NCBI GenBank assembly: GCA_903897925.1
Contig: CAIUDG010000133.1
Location: 1-38,918, forward strand
DNA length: 38,918 nt
From: an uncultured beta proteobacterium
GTDB lineage: Bacteria; Pseudomonadota; Gammaproteobacteria; Burkholderiales; Burkholderiaceae_C
Direction: 5' to 3'
Below the pieces are notes generated by a model. That model saw only the letters and a program-made list of their open reading frames with translations, searched no databases and was not told where the DNA came from. Below are positions 24,586-32,678 of the stretch, piece after piece (the first letter of the stretch is position 1; every line of letters begins with the position of its first letter). Position numbers and translations under genes: made by a program.

Positions 24586-26028
24586 TTAGCGCGGGGCCGG
24601 CGCCGCGTCTGCGCTGGTGGGGTTTGCCGCAGCGGTGTCTGCTGTGCTCGCCGCTGCGGACGCCGCCACCGGCTCTGCCAGATAGCGCGCCACAAAAGCA
24701 CCAACGCTTTGCGGCGGCAGCGGCAGCCAGACCACGTGGCCGCTGCCGGAGGCCACCGTCACGGCCACGCCTTCGGCATTTTCCATGCGGTCCAGCTGCA
24801 CATCGTGGTTGCCCTGGGGGTGGATGACTTCAAGCCAGTCACCCACCGAAAACTTGTTGCGCGCATTGACCTGGGCCAGACCGCGCTCCGCGTCATAGGC
24901 CACCACATCGCCGACATACAGGCTGCGGCCCGACTCGGAATAGCCGCGCAAATAATTCTGCGTACTCTCCGGCGTGTGGCGCTGGAAGAAGCCCGAGGTA
25001 TAGCCACGGTTGGCCAGGCCTTCGAGCTGGCCCAGCAACACCGGGTCAAGCGCACGACCGGCCACCGCGTCGTCAATGGCGCGGCGGTAGGACTGGGCCG
25101 TGCGTGCCACGTAATACGGGCTCTTGGTGCGACCTTCAATCTTCAACGAATCGATGCCGATCTCGACCAGGCGCTGCACGTGCTCGATGGCGCGCAGGTC
25201 TTTGGAGTTCATCACGTAAGTGCCGTGTTCGTCCTCTTCAACCGGCATGTAGCTGCCCGGGCGCTGGCTTTCTTCCATCAGGAACACCTGATTGGTGTCG
25301 TGCACCGGGGCCGGCGCTGGTGCGGCCTGCTGCGAGGCGCAGCCGCAACCCTGGCTTTGTGCCGCGCTCTGGGTCATCACGTCGCCACTGGCGTCAACCA
25401 CGCCGGGCAGGGTTTTGTAGTCCCAGCGGCAGGAATTGGTGCAGCTGCCCTGGTTGGCATCGCGGTGGTTGAAATAACCCGACAACAGGCAGCGGCCTGA
25501 ATAGGCAATGCACAGGGCGCCGTGCACGAACACTTCCAGCTCGGTATCCGGGCATTCCTGGCGAATCTGCGCCACTTGGTCGAGCGACAGCTCGCGCGAC
25601 AAAATAACACGCGCCACGCCGACGCTGTGCCAGAACTTCACCGCCGCCGAATTCACCGTATTGGCCTGTACCGACAGGTGGATTTCCATATCCGGCCAGG
25701 CCTCGCGCGCCATCATGATCAACCCGGGGTCGGACATGATCATGGCGTCCGGCTTGAGCGCCACCACCGGGTTCATATTGCTGACATAGCTCTTGAGCTT
25801 GTTGTCATGCGGGTAGATGTTGGACACCAGATAAAACTTGTGGCCCAGGGCGTGGGCCCGGTCCACGCCCTGCTTCAGCACCGCCAGGTCGCCAAAATCG
25901 TTGTTGCGCACGCGCAGCGAATAGCGCGGCTGCCCGGCATACACGGCGGTGGCGCCAAAGGCGAATGCAGTTTCCAGCATGGTCAGGGAACCAGCCGGGG
26001 CGAGAAGTTCAGGGGTTTTGAGAGGCAT
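24586..26028 (-). CDS. trhP: tRNA hydroxylation protein TrhP (YegQ), peptidase U32 family
   Basis: U32-family protein of 480 residues, closely like E. coli YegQ/TrhP. TrhP performs prephenate-dependent hydroxylation of U34 in tRNAs and uses an iron-sulfur cluster. Four candidate ligands are visible: Cys 173, 180, 196 and 200 in ALCIAYSGRC and GSCTNSC. Family landmarks are LLAPAGS at the start, SVQANTVNS, DEHGTYVMNSKDL and SLKIEGRTKS. Residues 213-245 form a variable Ala/Gln/Pro linker with CGC, and the last 25 residues are an Ala-rich tail beyond the E. coli length. The ATG at 26028 is the family start; the frame continues to 26571 on the same strand, but that region is antisense to an SDR gene. 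Confidence 0.92.
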   Translation of the reverse strand: MPLKTPELLAPAGSLTMLETAFAFGATAVYAGQPRYSLRVRNNDFGDLAVLKQGVDRAHALGHKFYLVSNIYPHDNKLKSYVSNMNPVVALKPDAMIMSDPGLIMMAREAWPDMEIHLSVQANTVNSAAVKFWHSVGVARVILSRELSLDQVAQIRQECPDTELEVFVHGALCIAYSGRCLLSGYFNHRDANQGSCTNSCRWDYKTLPGVVDASGDVMTQSAAQSQGCGCASQQAAPAPAPVHDTNQVFLMEESQRPGSYMPVEEDEHGTYVMNSKDLRAIEHVQRLVEIGIDSLKIEGRTKSPYYVARTAQSYRRAIDDAVAGRALDPVLLGQLEGLANRGYTSGFFQRHTPESTQNYLRGYSESGRSLYVGDVVAYDAERGLAQVNARNKFSVGDWLEVIHPQGNHDVQLDRMENAEGVAVTVASGSGHVVWLPLPPQSVGAFVARYLAEPVAASAAASTADTAAANPTSADAAPAPR

Positions 26029-26052
26029 GGCGGCGATTATCGTTGCGCCGCC
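26029..26052 (-). promoter_or_regulatory. trhP start region: -10-like box and hairpin touching the ATG
   Basis: On the minus strand GATAAT (26041-26036, five of six to the -10) is followed by seven nt and the ATG. The same bases fall in a hairpin GGCGGCG-N10-CGCCGCC (26029-26052). If transcription starts at the ATG the hairpin is not transcribed; if it starts upstream the hairpin would mask the start codon. Confidence 0.4.
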
Positions 26053-26110
26053 CGCCGGATGCACGTGACAGGCACAATGTCGTTCCGTTTCGCCCACCCT
26101 TGCACACACC

Positions 26111-26887
26111 ATGCCGCTCCACCTCACCATCATTACCGGCGCCTCGCGCGGCCTGGGCCTGGCCCTGGCGCAGCAATGCTGCAATGCCGACGCCCTGTTG
26201 CTATGTATTTCGCGTGGCAGCAGCCCGGGCCTGAGCGCCCAGGCGGCACAGTGCGGCGCCCTGCTCAGCCAATGGCCGGCCGATCTGAGCGACCCGGCAG
26301 CGCTGGCCAGCCGCCTGCAACACTGGCTGGCGCAGTGCGACCCGGCCACGCTGGCCAGCGCCACGCTGATCAACAACGCCGCACAAATGGCGCCGCTGCT
26401 GCCGCTGCACGCCAGCGACAAGTCCGGCCGTGAAGACCTGTCGCAAGCCTTGCGCGTCGGCCTGGAAGCGCCCTTGCTGCTCAGCGCCGCCTTCCTGGCG
26501 GCGACCCAGCACTGGCACACGGTGCCGCGCAAACTGCTGAATATTTCTTCCGGCCTGGGCCGGCGCGCCATGGCCGCATCGGCCGCCTACTGCGCCGCCA
26601 AGGCCGGCCTCGACCATTTCAGCCGCTGCCTGGCGCTGGAAGAAGCCAGCCAACAGCACGGCGCCAAAGTCTGTTCGCTGGCCCCGGGTGTGATCGACAC
26701 CACCATGCAAGTCCAGCTGCGCAGCGCCGACGCGGACCAGTGCCCCGACCAGCCCGGCTTTGCCCGCCTGCACGCCCAGGGCCAGCTCAGCAGCCCGGAG
26801 CAGGCGGCACAGCGCGTGCTGGCCTACCTGGCACGGCCGGACTTCGGCCAGCGCCCAGTTGCCGATGTACGAGAAATAGACACCTGA
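26111..26887 (+). CDS. SDR-family oxidoreductase (sepiapterin reductase-like)
   Basis: A 258-residue classical short-chain dehydrogenase. It has GASRGLG at 10-16, NNAA in place of NNAG, a catalytic serine in NISSGLGRR, and YCAAK as the YxxxK motif. The spacing and the VIDTTMQ stretch after the active site resemble the sepiapterin reductase/benzil reductase group (YueD-like). The ligand is unknown. It is divergent from trhP and 86 bp upstream of bktB in the same direction. No Shine-Dalgarno precedes its ATG. Confidence 0.85.
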   Translation: MPLHLTIITGASRGLGLALAQQCCNADALLLCISRGSSPGLSAQAAQCGALLSQWPADLSDPAALASRLQHWLAQCDPATLASATLINNAAQMAPLLPLHASDKSGREDLSQALRVGLEAPLLLSAAFLAATQHWHTVPRKLLNISSGLGRRAMAASAAYCAAKAGLDHFSRCLALEEASQQHGAKVCSLAPGVIDTTMQVQLRSADADQCPDQPGFARLHAQGQLSSPEQAAQRVLAYLARPDFGQRPVADVREIDT

Positions 26888-26942
26888 GCACACGGCTGCG
26901 AAAAAGTGCGCCGAAGGAAGTAAACTGATGCGCCCAACGCTT

Positions 26943-26966
26943 TGTAATTATTAATTTCCTAGGAGA
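26943..26966 (+). promoter_or_regulatory. bktB -10-like box and strong ribosome site
   Basis: TGTAAT at 26943-26948 is five of six to the -10 consensus in an AT-rich island. No good -35 is seen. AGGAGA at 26961-26966 lies seven nt before the bktB ATG and fixes its start. Confidence 0.4.
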
Positions 26967-26973
26967 TGGTCGC

Positions 26974-28161
26974 ATGTCACGTGAAGTAGTTGTTGTAAGT
27001 GGTGTTCGTACCGCCATTGGTACCTATGGCGGCAGTCTGAAAGACATCGCGCCAAGTGAACTGGCAGCGCAAGTCGTGCGTGAGTCGCTCAAGCGCGCCA
27101 ATGTCGACGGCAAAGACGTCGGCCACGTGGTGTTCGGCCATGTGGTCAACACCGAACCCAAAGACATGTACATCTCGCGCCTGGCTGCCGTCAACGGTGG
27201 CTGCGCCGAAGGCACCCCCGCGTTCAACGTGAACCGCCTGTGCGGCTCCGGCTTGCAGGCCATCATCAGCGCCAGCCAGAGCATTCTGCTGGGCGACACC
27301 GACATCGCCATTGGTGGCGGCGCCGAAAACATGAGCCGCGCGCCGTTCGCCTCGCTGAACATGCGCTGGGGCGCACGCATGGGTGACACCAAAATGGTCG
27401 ACATGATGATCGGCGCCCTGCACGACCCGTTCCACAACATCCACATGGGCGTCACCGCCGAGAACATTGCCGCCAAGTGGGGCATCAGCCGTGACGACCA
27501 GGACGCCCTGGCGGTGGAAAGCCACAACCGCGCCCAGCGCGCCACCGAAGCCGGCCACTTCAAGAGCCAGATCATGCCGGTCATGCTGAAAAGCAAGAAG
27601 GGCGATGTGGCCTACGAAATCGACGAACATTTCCGCAGCAACTGCAGCCTGGCCGACCTGGCCAAGCTCAAGCCGGCCTTCCTGAAGGAAAACGGCACCG
27701 TCACCGCAGGCAACGCCTCCGGCATCAATGACGCTGCTGCAGCCGTGGTGCTGATGGAAGCCGGTGCTGCCAAGGCCCGTGGCCTGAAGCCGATGGCACG
27801 CCTGGTGTCCTATGCGCACGCTGGCGTGGATCCGAAATACATGGGCATCGGCCCGGTGCCGGCGTCCAAGCTGGCGCTGCAAAAGGCCGGCCTGAGCGTG
27901 AACGACCTGGACGTGATCGAAGCCAATGAAGCGTTTGCCGCCCAGGCCTGCGCCGTCAGCCGCGATCTGGACCTGGACCCGGCCAAGGTCAACCCGAATG
28001 GCTCCGGCATTTCGCTGGGCCACCCGATCGGCGCTACCGGTGCCCTGATCACGGTGAAAGCGCTGTACGAGCTGGAACGCATCAATGGCCGCTACGCGCT
28101 GGTAACCATGTGCATTGGCGGCGGCCAGGGCATTGCGGCGATCTTTGAGCGCACGGCCTGA
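26974..28161 (+). CDS. bktB: Beta-ketothiolase BktB-type acetyl-CoA acyltransferase
   Basis: Thiolase of 395 residues, nearly collinear with Cupriavidus BktB as I recall it. It condenses acetyl-CoA with acetyl- or propionyl-CoA, or cleaves 3-ketoacyl-CoA, in polyhydroxyalkanoate synthesis and fatty-acid metabolism. The acyl-binding nucleophile is Cys 90 in NRLCGSG, and the base and second cysteine are His 350 in GHPIGATG and Cys 380 in CIGGGQG. It has its own AGGAGA ribosome site. The downstream ACP gene begins only 14 nt after its stop, so read-through into the biosynthetic cluster is likely. A role in feeding short 3-ketoacyl or primer units to the cluster is inference; general beta-oxidation or PHA metabolism is equally possible. 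Confidence 0.94.
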   Translation: MSREVVVVSGVRTAIGTYGGSLKDIAPSELAAQVVRESLKRANVDGKDVGHVVFGHVVNTEPKDMYISRLAAVNGGCAEGTPAFNVNRLCGSGLQAIISASQSILLGDTDIAIGGGAENMSRAPFASLNMRWGARMGDTKMVDMMIGALHDPFHNIHMGVTAENIAAKWGISRDDQDALAVESHNRAQRATEAGHFKSQIMPVMLKSKKGDVAYEIDEHFRSNCSLADLAKLKPAFLKENGTVTAGNASGINDAAAAVVLMEAGAAKARGLKPMARLVSYAHAGVDPKYMGIGPVPASKLALQKAGLSVNDLDVIEANEAFAAQACAVSRDLDLDPAKVNPNGSGISLGHPIGATGALITVKALYELERINGRYALVTMCIGGGQGIAAIFERTA

Positions 28162-28175
28162 AGCAAAGGCGCGGC

Positions 28176-28457
28176 ATGAGCAATCCAACGCCAGCCCTGG
28201 ATCTGGCGTTTGTAGATGAAGTCAAGGAACTCCTGCTGGCGGCGGTCGATACCACCGAACCGCCCGGCGGGCTGCGCCTGGACGAGCCCCTGTTCGGCCC
28301 GGATGCTCGGCTTGATCTGGATTCGCTGGATGGCCTGCAACTTTCAGTAGCCATACAAAAGCGCTACGGCATCCGCCTGGCGGACAGCAAGGACTTGCGC
28401 CGCGCCCTGGCTTCGCTGACCACGCTGGCCGGTTACATCGCAACGCACAAGAAATGA
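28176..28457 (+). CDS. Acyl carrier protein of the biosynthetic cluster
   Basis: A 93-residue carrier protein with the phosphopantetheine attachment serine in LDLDSLDGLQL (Ser 50). It is distinct from housekeeping AcpP: longer at the N-terminus and with a basic C-terminus. It likely carries the growing or finished acyl chain for the ketosynthases and for the BtrH-like transferase further down the operon. It is first in a run of nine genes with overlapping ends; its TGA overlaps the ketosynthase ATG (ATGA). In dialkylresorcinol clusters the corresponding gene is darC-like, but naming it so would need comparison. Confidence 0.9.
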   Translation: MSNPTPALDLAFVDEVKELLLAAVDTTEPPGGLRLDEPLFGPDARLDLDSLDGLQLSVAIQKRYGIRLADSKDLRRALASLTTLAGYIATHKK

Positions 28458-29530
28458 CGCCGGTCTATCTGACCGGCCGCGCCCTGGCCTCGGTGCTGGG
28501 GCTGGACTTGGCGCAGGCACTGCAAACCCTGCGCCGCGGCACCGACAGCCCCAGTGCCAGCGCCGGTGCCGCCACCCCCTATGTGCTGGGTCCGCACGAC
28601 CCGCTCCCGTATCTGCGCATCCCCGGCCCGACAGGCGGCTGGGACACGCGCGCCCGTAAGCTGGTGACAGGTGTCGCAGAGGCGGCCGGTGCCGCGCTGG
28701 CACGCGACGGCGCCTTGTTCATCGCCACCTCCTGCCAGGACGGCGCAGCGGCGCAAGCGCACTGCGACATGGATTTTCATGCCCTGGCCCAGCGCATCGC
28801 CGGCTGGCTGGACTGGCGCGGCCCGGTATTCCTGGTCAGCAGTGCCTGCACTTCCAGCATGCAGGCCTTGTTATGTGCCATGGAATGGCTGCGCGCCGGA
28901 ACGCAGAGCGAGGCCCTGGTGCTGGGCCTGGAACTGGACAACCAGCTCACGGTCCCCGGCTTCGCCGCCCTGCAGTTGCTCAGTGCCCAGCAGAGCCGCC
29001 CCTTTGCGCCGCAGCGCGACGGCCTGGTGCTGGGCGAAGCGGTCGCGGCACTGCGCCTGTCCACCCGCACGCGCGCGCCCTGGCGCGTGCTGGGCGGCGC
29101 CAATGTGGTCGATGGCCTGCTGCCAACCGCCGCCTCGGCCTCGGCGGTGGCGCAGATGTGCCGGCGCGCACTGGCCGCCAGCGAACTGGACGCTGATGCG
29201 CTGGACCTGGTCAAGGTCCAGGCCGCCGGCAGTCCGGGCAACGATGCCAGCGAGGCCGAAGGCCTGCGCGCGGCATTCCACCGAATGCCGGCGCTGGTTT
29301 CCCTGAAACCCTTGATCGGCCACTGCATGGGCGCCAGCGGCGCTGCCGAGATCGCCCTGTTGCTGGAGTGCCTGGCACAAGACTGGTGGCCGCGCTACCC
29401 GGACGCCGCCGATCCGGCCCTGGGGCTGCAACTGGCCGCACAGGCGCCGGCGCGCGTGCGCTACGCGCTGGCGGCGATACTCGGTTTTGGTGGCAGCCAT
29501 GCCGCCGTGGTGCTGGAGCATGGCGCATGA
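28454..29530 (+). CDS. Beta-ketoacyl synthase with Cys-Gln-His active site
   Basis: A 358-residue KAS I/II-type condensing enzyme, shorter than FabF (about 410). The nucleophile is Cys 132 in SSACTSSMQAL, and the second histidine is His 290 in KPLIGH with Lys 285 ahead of it. The first catalytic histidine, within FabF's NAHGTST, is replaced: the matching stretch reads KVQAAGSPGND, which puts Gln 256 at that place. Cysteine acylation should still work, but decarboxylative condensation may be altered. It could act as a chain-transfer or non-decarboxylating enzyme, or cooperate with the half-ketosynthase encoded next. Start and stop overlap both neighbours as ATGA. Confidence 0.88.
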   Translation: MTPVYLTGRALASVLGLDLAQALQTLRRGTDSPSASAGAATPYVLGPHDPLPYLRIPGPTGGWDTRARKLVTGVAEAAGAALARDGALFIATSCQDGAAAQAHCDMDFHALAQRIAGWLDWRGPVFLVSSACTSSMQALLCAMEWLRAGTQSEALVLGLELDNQLTVPGFAALQLLSAQQSRPFAPQRDGLVLGEAVAALRLSTRTRAPWRVLGGANVVDGLLPTAASASAVAQMCRRALAASELDADALDLVKVQAAGSPGNDASEAEGLRAAFHRMPALVSLKPLIGHCMGASGAAEIALLLECLAQDWWPRYPDAADPALGLQLAAQAPARVRYALAAILGFGGSHAAVVLEHGA

Positions 29531-30108
29531 CGGTGTACCGCATTCAGGCACGCTGTCTGGCCGACCCGGCACCGGCCGACTGGCGTGAGCAACTGGCCGC
29601 GCGCCTGGGCAGCCGACCCCGGCGCCTTGGACGCTGGGCCGAACTCGGTCTGTATGGCGCGCTGGAATGTCTGGCCGGCAACGGCGAAAGTACGCTGGCG
29701 GCGCAGGCCGGACTGGTGCTGAGCAGCCAGCATGGCCCGGCGCAGGCCTTGCACAGCGCCCTGGAGCAAGCCCGCGAAGACCTGCCGCTGCCACTGACGT
29801 TTTTACAAACCCAGCCCAGCCAGCTGCTGGCCACACTGTCGGCCCAGCTGCACTGGTGCGGCGATGCACGTTTCATCACGCACCCCGATGCGCTCGCCTT
29901 GCTGCGCCTGGGCCTGGCCGCCAACCATGCCGACGGCCTGCTGGTGGGCTGGGTCAACGAACTGGCCCAGGAACGCAGCGTCTGGCTGCGGCTGCAGCCG
30001 GTGCCCGATCCGGGCGGCCCCTGGCAGGCTGCCGGCGACTTCGCCAGCCTATTGGCGCATGCCAGCCATTTGCGACTGCAAAGCGGGCGCTTGGACGTAT
30101 TATCATGA
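29527..30108 (+). CDS. Half-ketosynthase, chain-length-factor-like protein
   Basis: A 193-residue protein. The region around 33-110 resembles the N-terminal half of a ketosynthase, as in the ketoacyl-synt_2 domain of chain-length-factor-like proteins in aryl polyene clusters. Landmarks are RWAELGLYGALECL and GLVLSSQHG near 62-70, then a TFLQTQPSQLLATLS stretch at the place of the FxxSVHNA helix. No catalytic cysteine, histidine or C-terminal half is present. It probably pairs with the preceding ketosynthase as a non-catalytic partner. The similarity is by eye and moderate. It starts at ATGA with the ketosynthase stop, and its stop overlaps the next gene likewise. Confidence 0.7.
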   Translation: MTVYRIQARCLADPAPADWREQLAARLGSRPRRLGRWAELGLYGALECLAGNGESTLAAQAGLVLSSQHGPAQALHSALEQAREDLPLPLTFLQTQPSQLLATLSAQLHWCGDARFITHPDALALLRLGLAANHADGLLVGWVNELAQERSVWLRLQPVPDPGGPWQAAGDFASLLAHASHLRLQSGRLDVLS

Positions 30109-31160
30109 GCGCCTACTACATCGACGAAAACTTGTCCATCGATGAGAAAAATCCCCCTGTGAATTCAAGCCTAAGCCAGCCCAGCGCAGCCAAGGACAGC
30201 ACCGCACCCCGGCCGGTGAAACGCGTGTTGCTGGTGCGCTATTCGCAAAGTGGCCAACTCACACGCATCACCGAGCAACTGCTGGCACCGCTGCGCCAGG
30301 CCGACGACATCGAGGTGCATGTGGAAACGCTGCGCCCACGCCAGCCCTATCCTTTCCCCTGGACTTTCTTCCGCTTCTTCGACGCCTTCCCTGAATCCGC
30401 GCACCTGGTGCCACCGGCACTGGAGCCGCTGGGCCTGCGCGGCGACGAAAACTTTGACCTGGTGATCCTGCCCTACCAGGTCTGGTTCCTGGCGCCGGCG
30501 CTGCCGGTCACGGCGTTCCTGAAAGACCCGCTGGCGCAGCGCCTGCTGCATGGCAAACCAGTGGTCACGCTGATTGCCTGCCGCAATATGTGGATGCTGG
30601 CCCAGGAAAAAATGAAGCAACTGCTGGCCGACTGCGGTGCCCGCCTGATCGACAACGTGGTGCTGACCGACCCCAGCCCGACGCTGGTCACCCTGATCAC
30701 CACGCCGTACTGGTTGCTGACCGGCAGGCGCCACTTCCCGGGGCTGCCCGCCGCTGGCATTGATGCCCAGAGCATTGCCGGCACGGCACGCTTCGGCCTG
30801 GCGCTGCGCGACGGCCTGCGCCAGCACGCCGAACGCCAGACCGCGCCGATGCTGCACGGCCTGCAGGCCTGCCGCGCCGACCCGCGGCTGTACCTCAGCG
30901 AACGGGCCGGCACGCGCAGTTTTTATCTCTGGGGCAAACTGCTGCGCGCGGCCGGCGCACCGCAGGCACCGCAGCGCAAACCCCTGCTGCTGGTCTATGT
31001 GGTCTTTTTGATCGCTCTGATTCTCAGCGTGGTCCCGCTTAGCCTATTGCTGCAGGCGCTGCTGCGCCCGCTGCTAAAAATTCAGTCCGCACAATTAAAA
31101 CAACGCTTTGAGATGCCTTCCGGGGCTGGGGACGAGCGAATGGGAATGTATGAGCATTGA
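30105..31160 (+). CDS. DarA-like dialkylresorcinol enzyme with C-terminal membrane helix
   Basis: A 351-residue protein of the family annotated as dialkylresorcinol condensing enzyme DarA. The start of the conserved domain, RVLLVRYSQSGQLTRI (about 40-55), is a flavodoxin-like nucleotide loop. It is followed by the family stretch PYPFPWTFFRFFDAFPES and then LVILPYQVWFLAPALPVTAFLK. In dialkylresorcinol synthesis this oxidoreductase-like protein acts with the KAS III enzyme DarB, probably at the aromatisation step. Residues 1-38 form a polar extension. The last 60 residues contain a hydrophobic stretch, LLLVYVVFLIALILSVVPL, that should anchor it to the membrane. The ATGA overlap fixes the start. 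It overlaps the next gene by 11 nt. Confidence 0.83.
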   Translation: MSAYYIDENLSIDEKNPPVNSSLSQPSAAKDSTAPRPVKRVLLVRYSQSGQLTRITEQLLAPLRQADDIEVHVETLRPRQPYPFPWTFFRFFDAFPESAHLVPPALEPLGLRGDENFDLVILPYQVWFLAPALPVTAFLKDPLAQRLLHGKPVVTLIACRNMWMLAQEKMKQLLADCGARLIDNVVLTDPSPTLVTLITTPYWLLTGRRHFPGLPAAGIDAQSIAGTARFGLALRDGLRQHAERQTAPMLHGLQACRADPRLYLSERAGTRSFYLWGKLLRAAGAPQAPQRKPLLLVYVVFLIALILSVVPLSLLLQALLRPLLKIQSAQLKQRFEMPSGAGDERMGMYEH

Positions 31161-32283
31161 GGTCTATGTCACGGCAACCGGATCGTATCTGCCACTGGAG
31201 CCCGTCGGCAACGAAGAAATAGAACAGGTGCTGGGCATGGTCGGCGGCAAGCCGTCCAAGGCGCGGCGCCTGGTGTTGCGCAACAACGGCATCCGCCATC
31301 GCCATTACGCCATCGACCGCGACACCGGCCAGGCTGTCATGAGCAATGCCCAGCTGGCCGCGCGTGCCATTGGCGCGCTGGGCGACATCGGCCAGGTCGA
31401 CAGCCTGGCGGCGGCCACCTCGCGGCCCGACCAGCTGATGCCCGGCCATGGCGTGATGGTGCATGGTGAACTTGGCTGGCCACGGCTGGAGGTGGTGTCG
31501 CTGGCCGGGATCTGCGTCTCCGGCATCGCTGCTTTCAAGCACGCCTGGCTCAACGTCAAGGCGGGCGATGCCCGGCGCAGTGTAGCGGTGGCCTCGGAGC
31601 TGGCCTCGCTGGGGCTGCACGCACGCAATTTCGACGCCGAGTACGAACACCACGTGGAGGCGCTCGAAGGGCGCCCGGAGCTGGCCTTCGAGAAAGACTT
31701 TCTGCGCTGGATGCTCTCCGATGGCGCCGGCGCGGTGCTGCTGGAAAACGCGCCACGCACCAGCCTGAGCCTGCGCGTGCACTGGATCGAGCTCTCGTCG
31801 GCGGCCCACGAACTGCCCGCCTGCATGTACTCTGGCGCTGAAAAGAACGACGACGGCAGCCTGGCCGGCTGGCAGCAGTTCAGCGCCCAGGACTGGGCCC
31901 GGCGCTCGGTATTTACAGTCAAACAAGACGTGCGGCTGCTCAACGAACACGTGGTGCGCAGCACCCTGACGCAACCGCTGCAGGCACTGGTGCACAAGCG
32001 CGGCCTGCAGCAACGCCGCATCGACTGGTTTTTGCCGCACATGTCGTCCCACTATTTCGCCCAGCCGATCGAACGCAGCCTGGCCGAGGTCGGCCTGGAC
32101 ATTCCGCGCGAACGCTGGTTTACCAACCTGAGCGAAAAAGGCAACACCGGCTCCGCCTCACCCTTCATCATGCTCGACGAGCTGTTTCGCTCCGGGCGCC
32201 TGCAACGCGGCGACACGCTGCTGCTGTTTGCACCGGAGAGCGGGCGCTTCTCCAGCGGCTTCATCTTCATGGAAGCGGTCTGA
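31150..32283 (+). CDS. DarB-like beta-ketoacyl-ACP synthase III
   Basis: A 377-residue KAS III-fold enzyme with a complete Cys-His-Asn triad: Cys 122 in AGICVSG, His 297 in FLPHMSSH, and Asn 332 in KGNTGSAS. The segment FEKDFLRWMLSDGAGA is typical of DarB-type enzymes. DarB joins two acyl units (a beta-ketoacyl and an unsaturated acyl thioester) and closes the ring to a cyclohexanedione, which is then aromatised to a dialkylresorcinol. The start MSIEVYVTATGSYLP at 31150 is family-like, and the longer frame from 31108 overlaps the DarA-like gene. The stop overlaps the next start by one base (TGATG). Confidence 0.87.
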   Translation: MSIEVYVTATGSYLPLEPVGNEEIEQVLGMVGGKPSKARRLVLRNNGIRHRHYAIDRDTGQAVMSNAQLAARAIGALGDIGQVDSLAAATSRPDQLMPGHGVMVHGELGWPRLEVVSLAGICVSGIAAFKHAWLNVKAGDARRSVAVASELASLGLHARNFDAEYEHHVEALEGRPELAFEKDFLRWMLSDGAGAVLLENAPRTSLSLRVHWIELSSAAHELPACMYSGAEKNDDGSLAGWQQFSAQDWARRSVFTVKQDVRLLNEHVVRSTLTQPLQALVHKRGLQQRRIDWFLPHMSSHYFAQPIERSLAEVGLDIPRERWFTNLSEKGNTGSASPFIMLDELFRSGRLQRGDTLLLFAPESGRFSSGFIFMEAV

Positions 32284-32678
32284 TGGATATCTCCGACGTG
32301 CCTCAGGAAGGCAACCGAACCCTGGGTCCGCACCGCAAAGCGCTGTATGCCAAAGATGAAAACGGGCGCCTGGTACTGGTTGCCTCGCGTGGCTCGGAAC
32401 TTGACGAGGCCGTGACGCTGCAAGCGGTGGACCGGTTGCACGGCCTGGCCGAGGCCGCGCGCGCGCGTTGCCTGGCCGGTCAGACCGCCCCACTGGAAGT
32501 CTGGATGTGGACCCGGCGCATGGATGTACCGCTGCTGGCGCAAAGCACCGGCCTGTGGCAGTGGCGCATCCGCCGCCACTTGCGCCCGGCGATTTTTGCG
32601 CGCCTGTCCTCGACCCTGCTGCAGCGCTACGCCGACGCCCTGGGGCTGCAGCCCGAACAACTCCAGCACCTGCCATGA
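32283..32678 (+). CDS. Unrecognised 131-residue cluster protein
   Basis: I do not recognise this protein. It is soluble, with no signal peptide or membrane helix. The N-terminal half has a beta-rich stretch (RLVLVASRG near 29-37) and a charged helix. The region LEVWMWTRRMDVPLLAQSTGLWQWRI (about 71-96) is aromatic-rich, followed by the basic RRHLRPAIFARL and a C-terminal helix ending LQPEQLQHLP. Codon use is normal for the region. It starts inside the KAS III stop (TGATG) and ends inside the BtrH-like start (ATGA), so it is made together with them. A small accessory, chaperone or docking role in the pathway is possible but not shown. Confidence 0.8.
   Translation: MDISDVPQEGNRTLGPHRKALYAKDENGRLVLVASRGSELDEAVTLQAVDRLHGLAEAARARCLAGQTAPLEVWMWTRRMDVPLLAQSTGLWQWRIRRHLRPAIFARLSSTLLQRYADALGLQPEQLQHLP

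Noticed and set aside
24586..26571. Extended 661-residue start for trhP
   Set aside because: The extra 181 residues are antisense to the SDR gene and lack similarity to the family; the ATG at 26028 matches the conserved N-terminus.
26928..26954. Eight-codon leader frame before bktB with an AAGGAAG-like ribosome site
   Set aside because: It overlaps the -10-like box TGTAAT and ends about where transcription would begin; probably chance.
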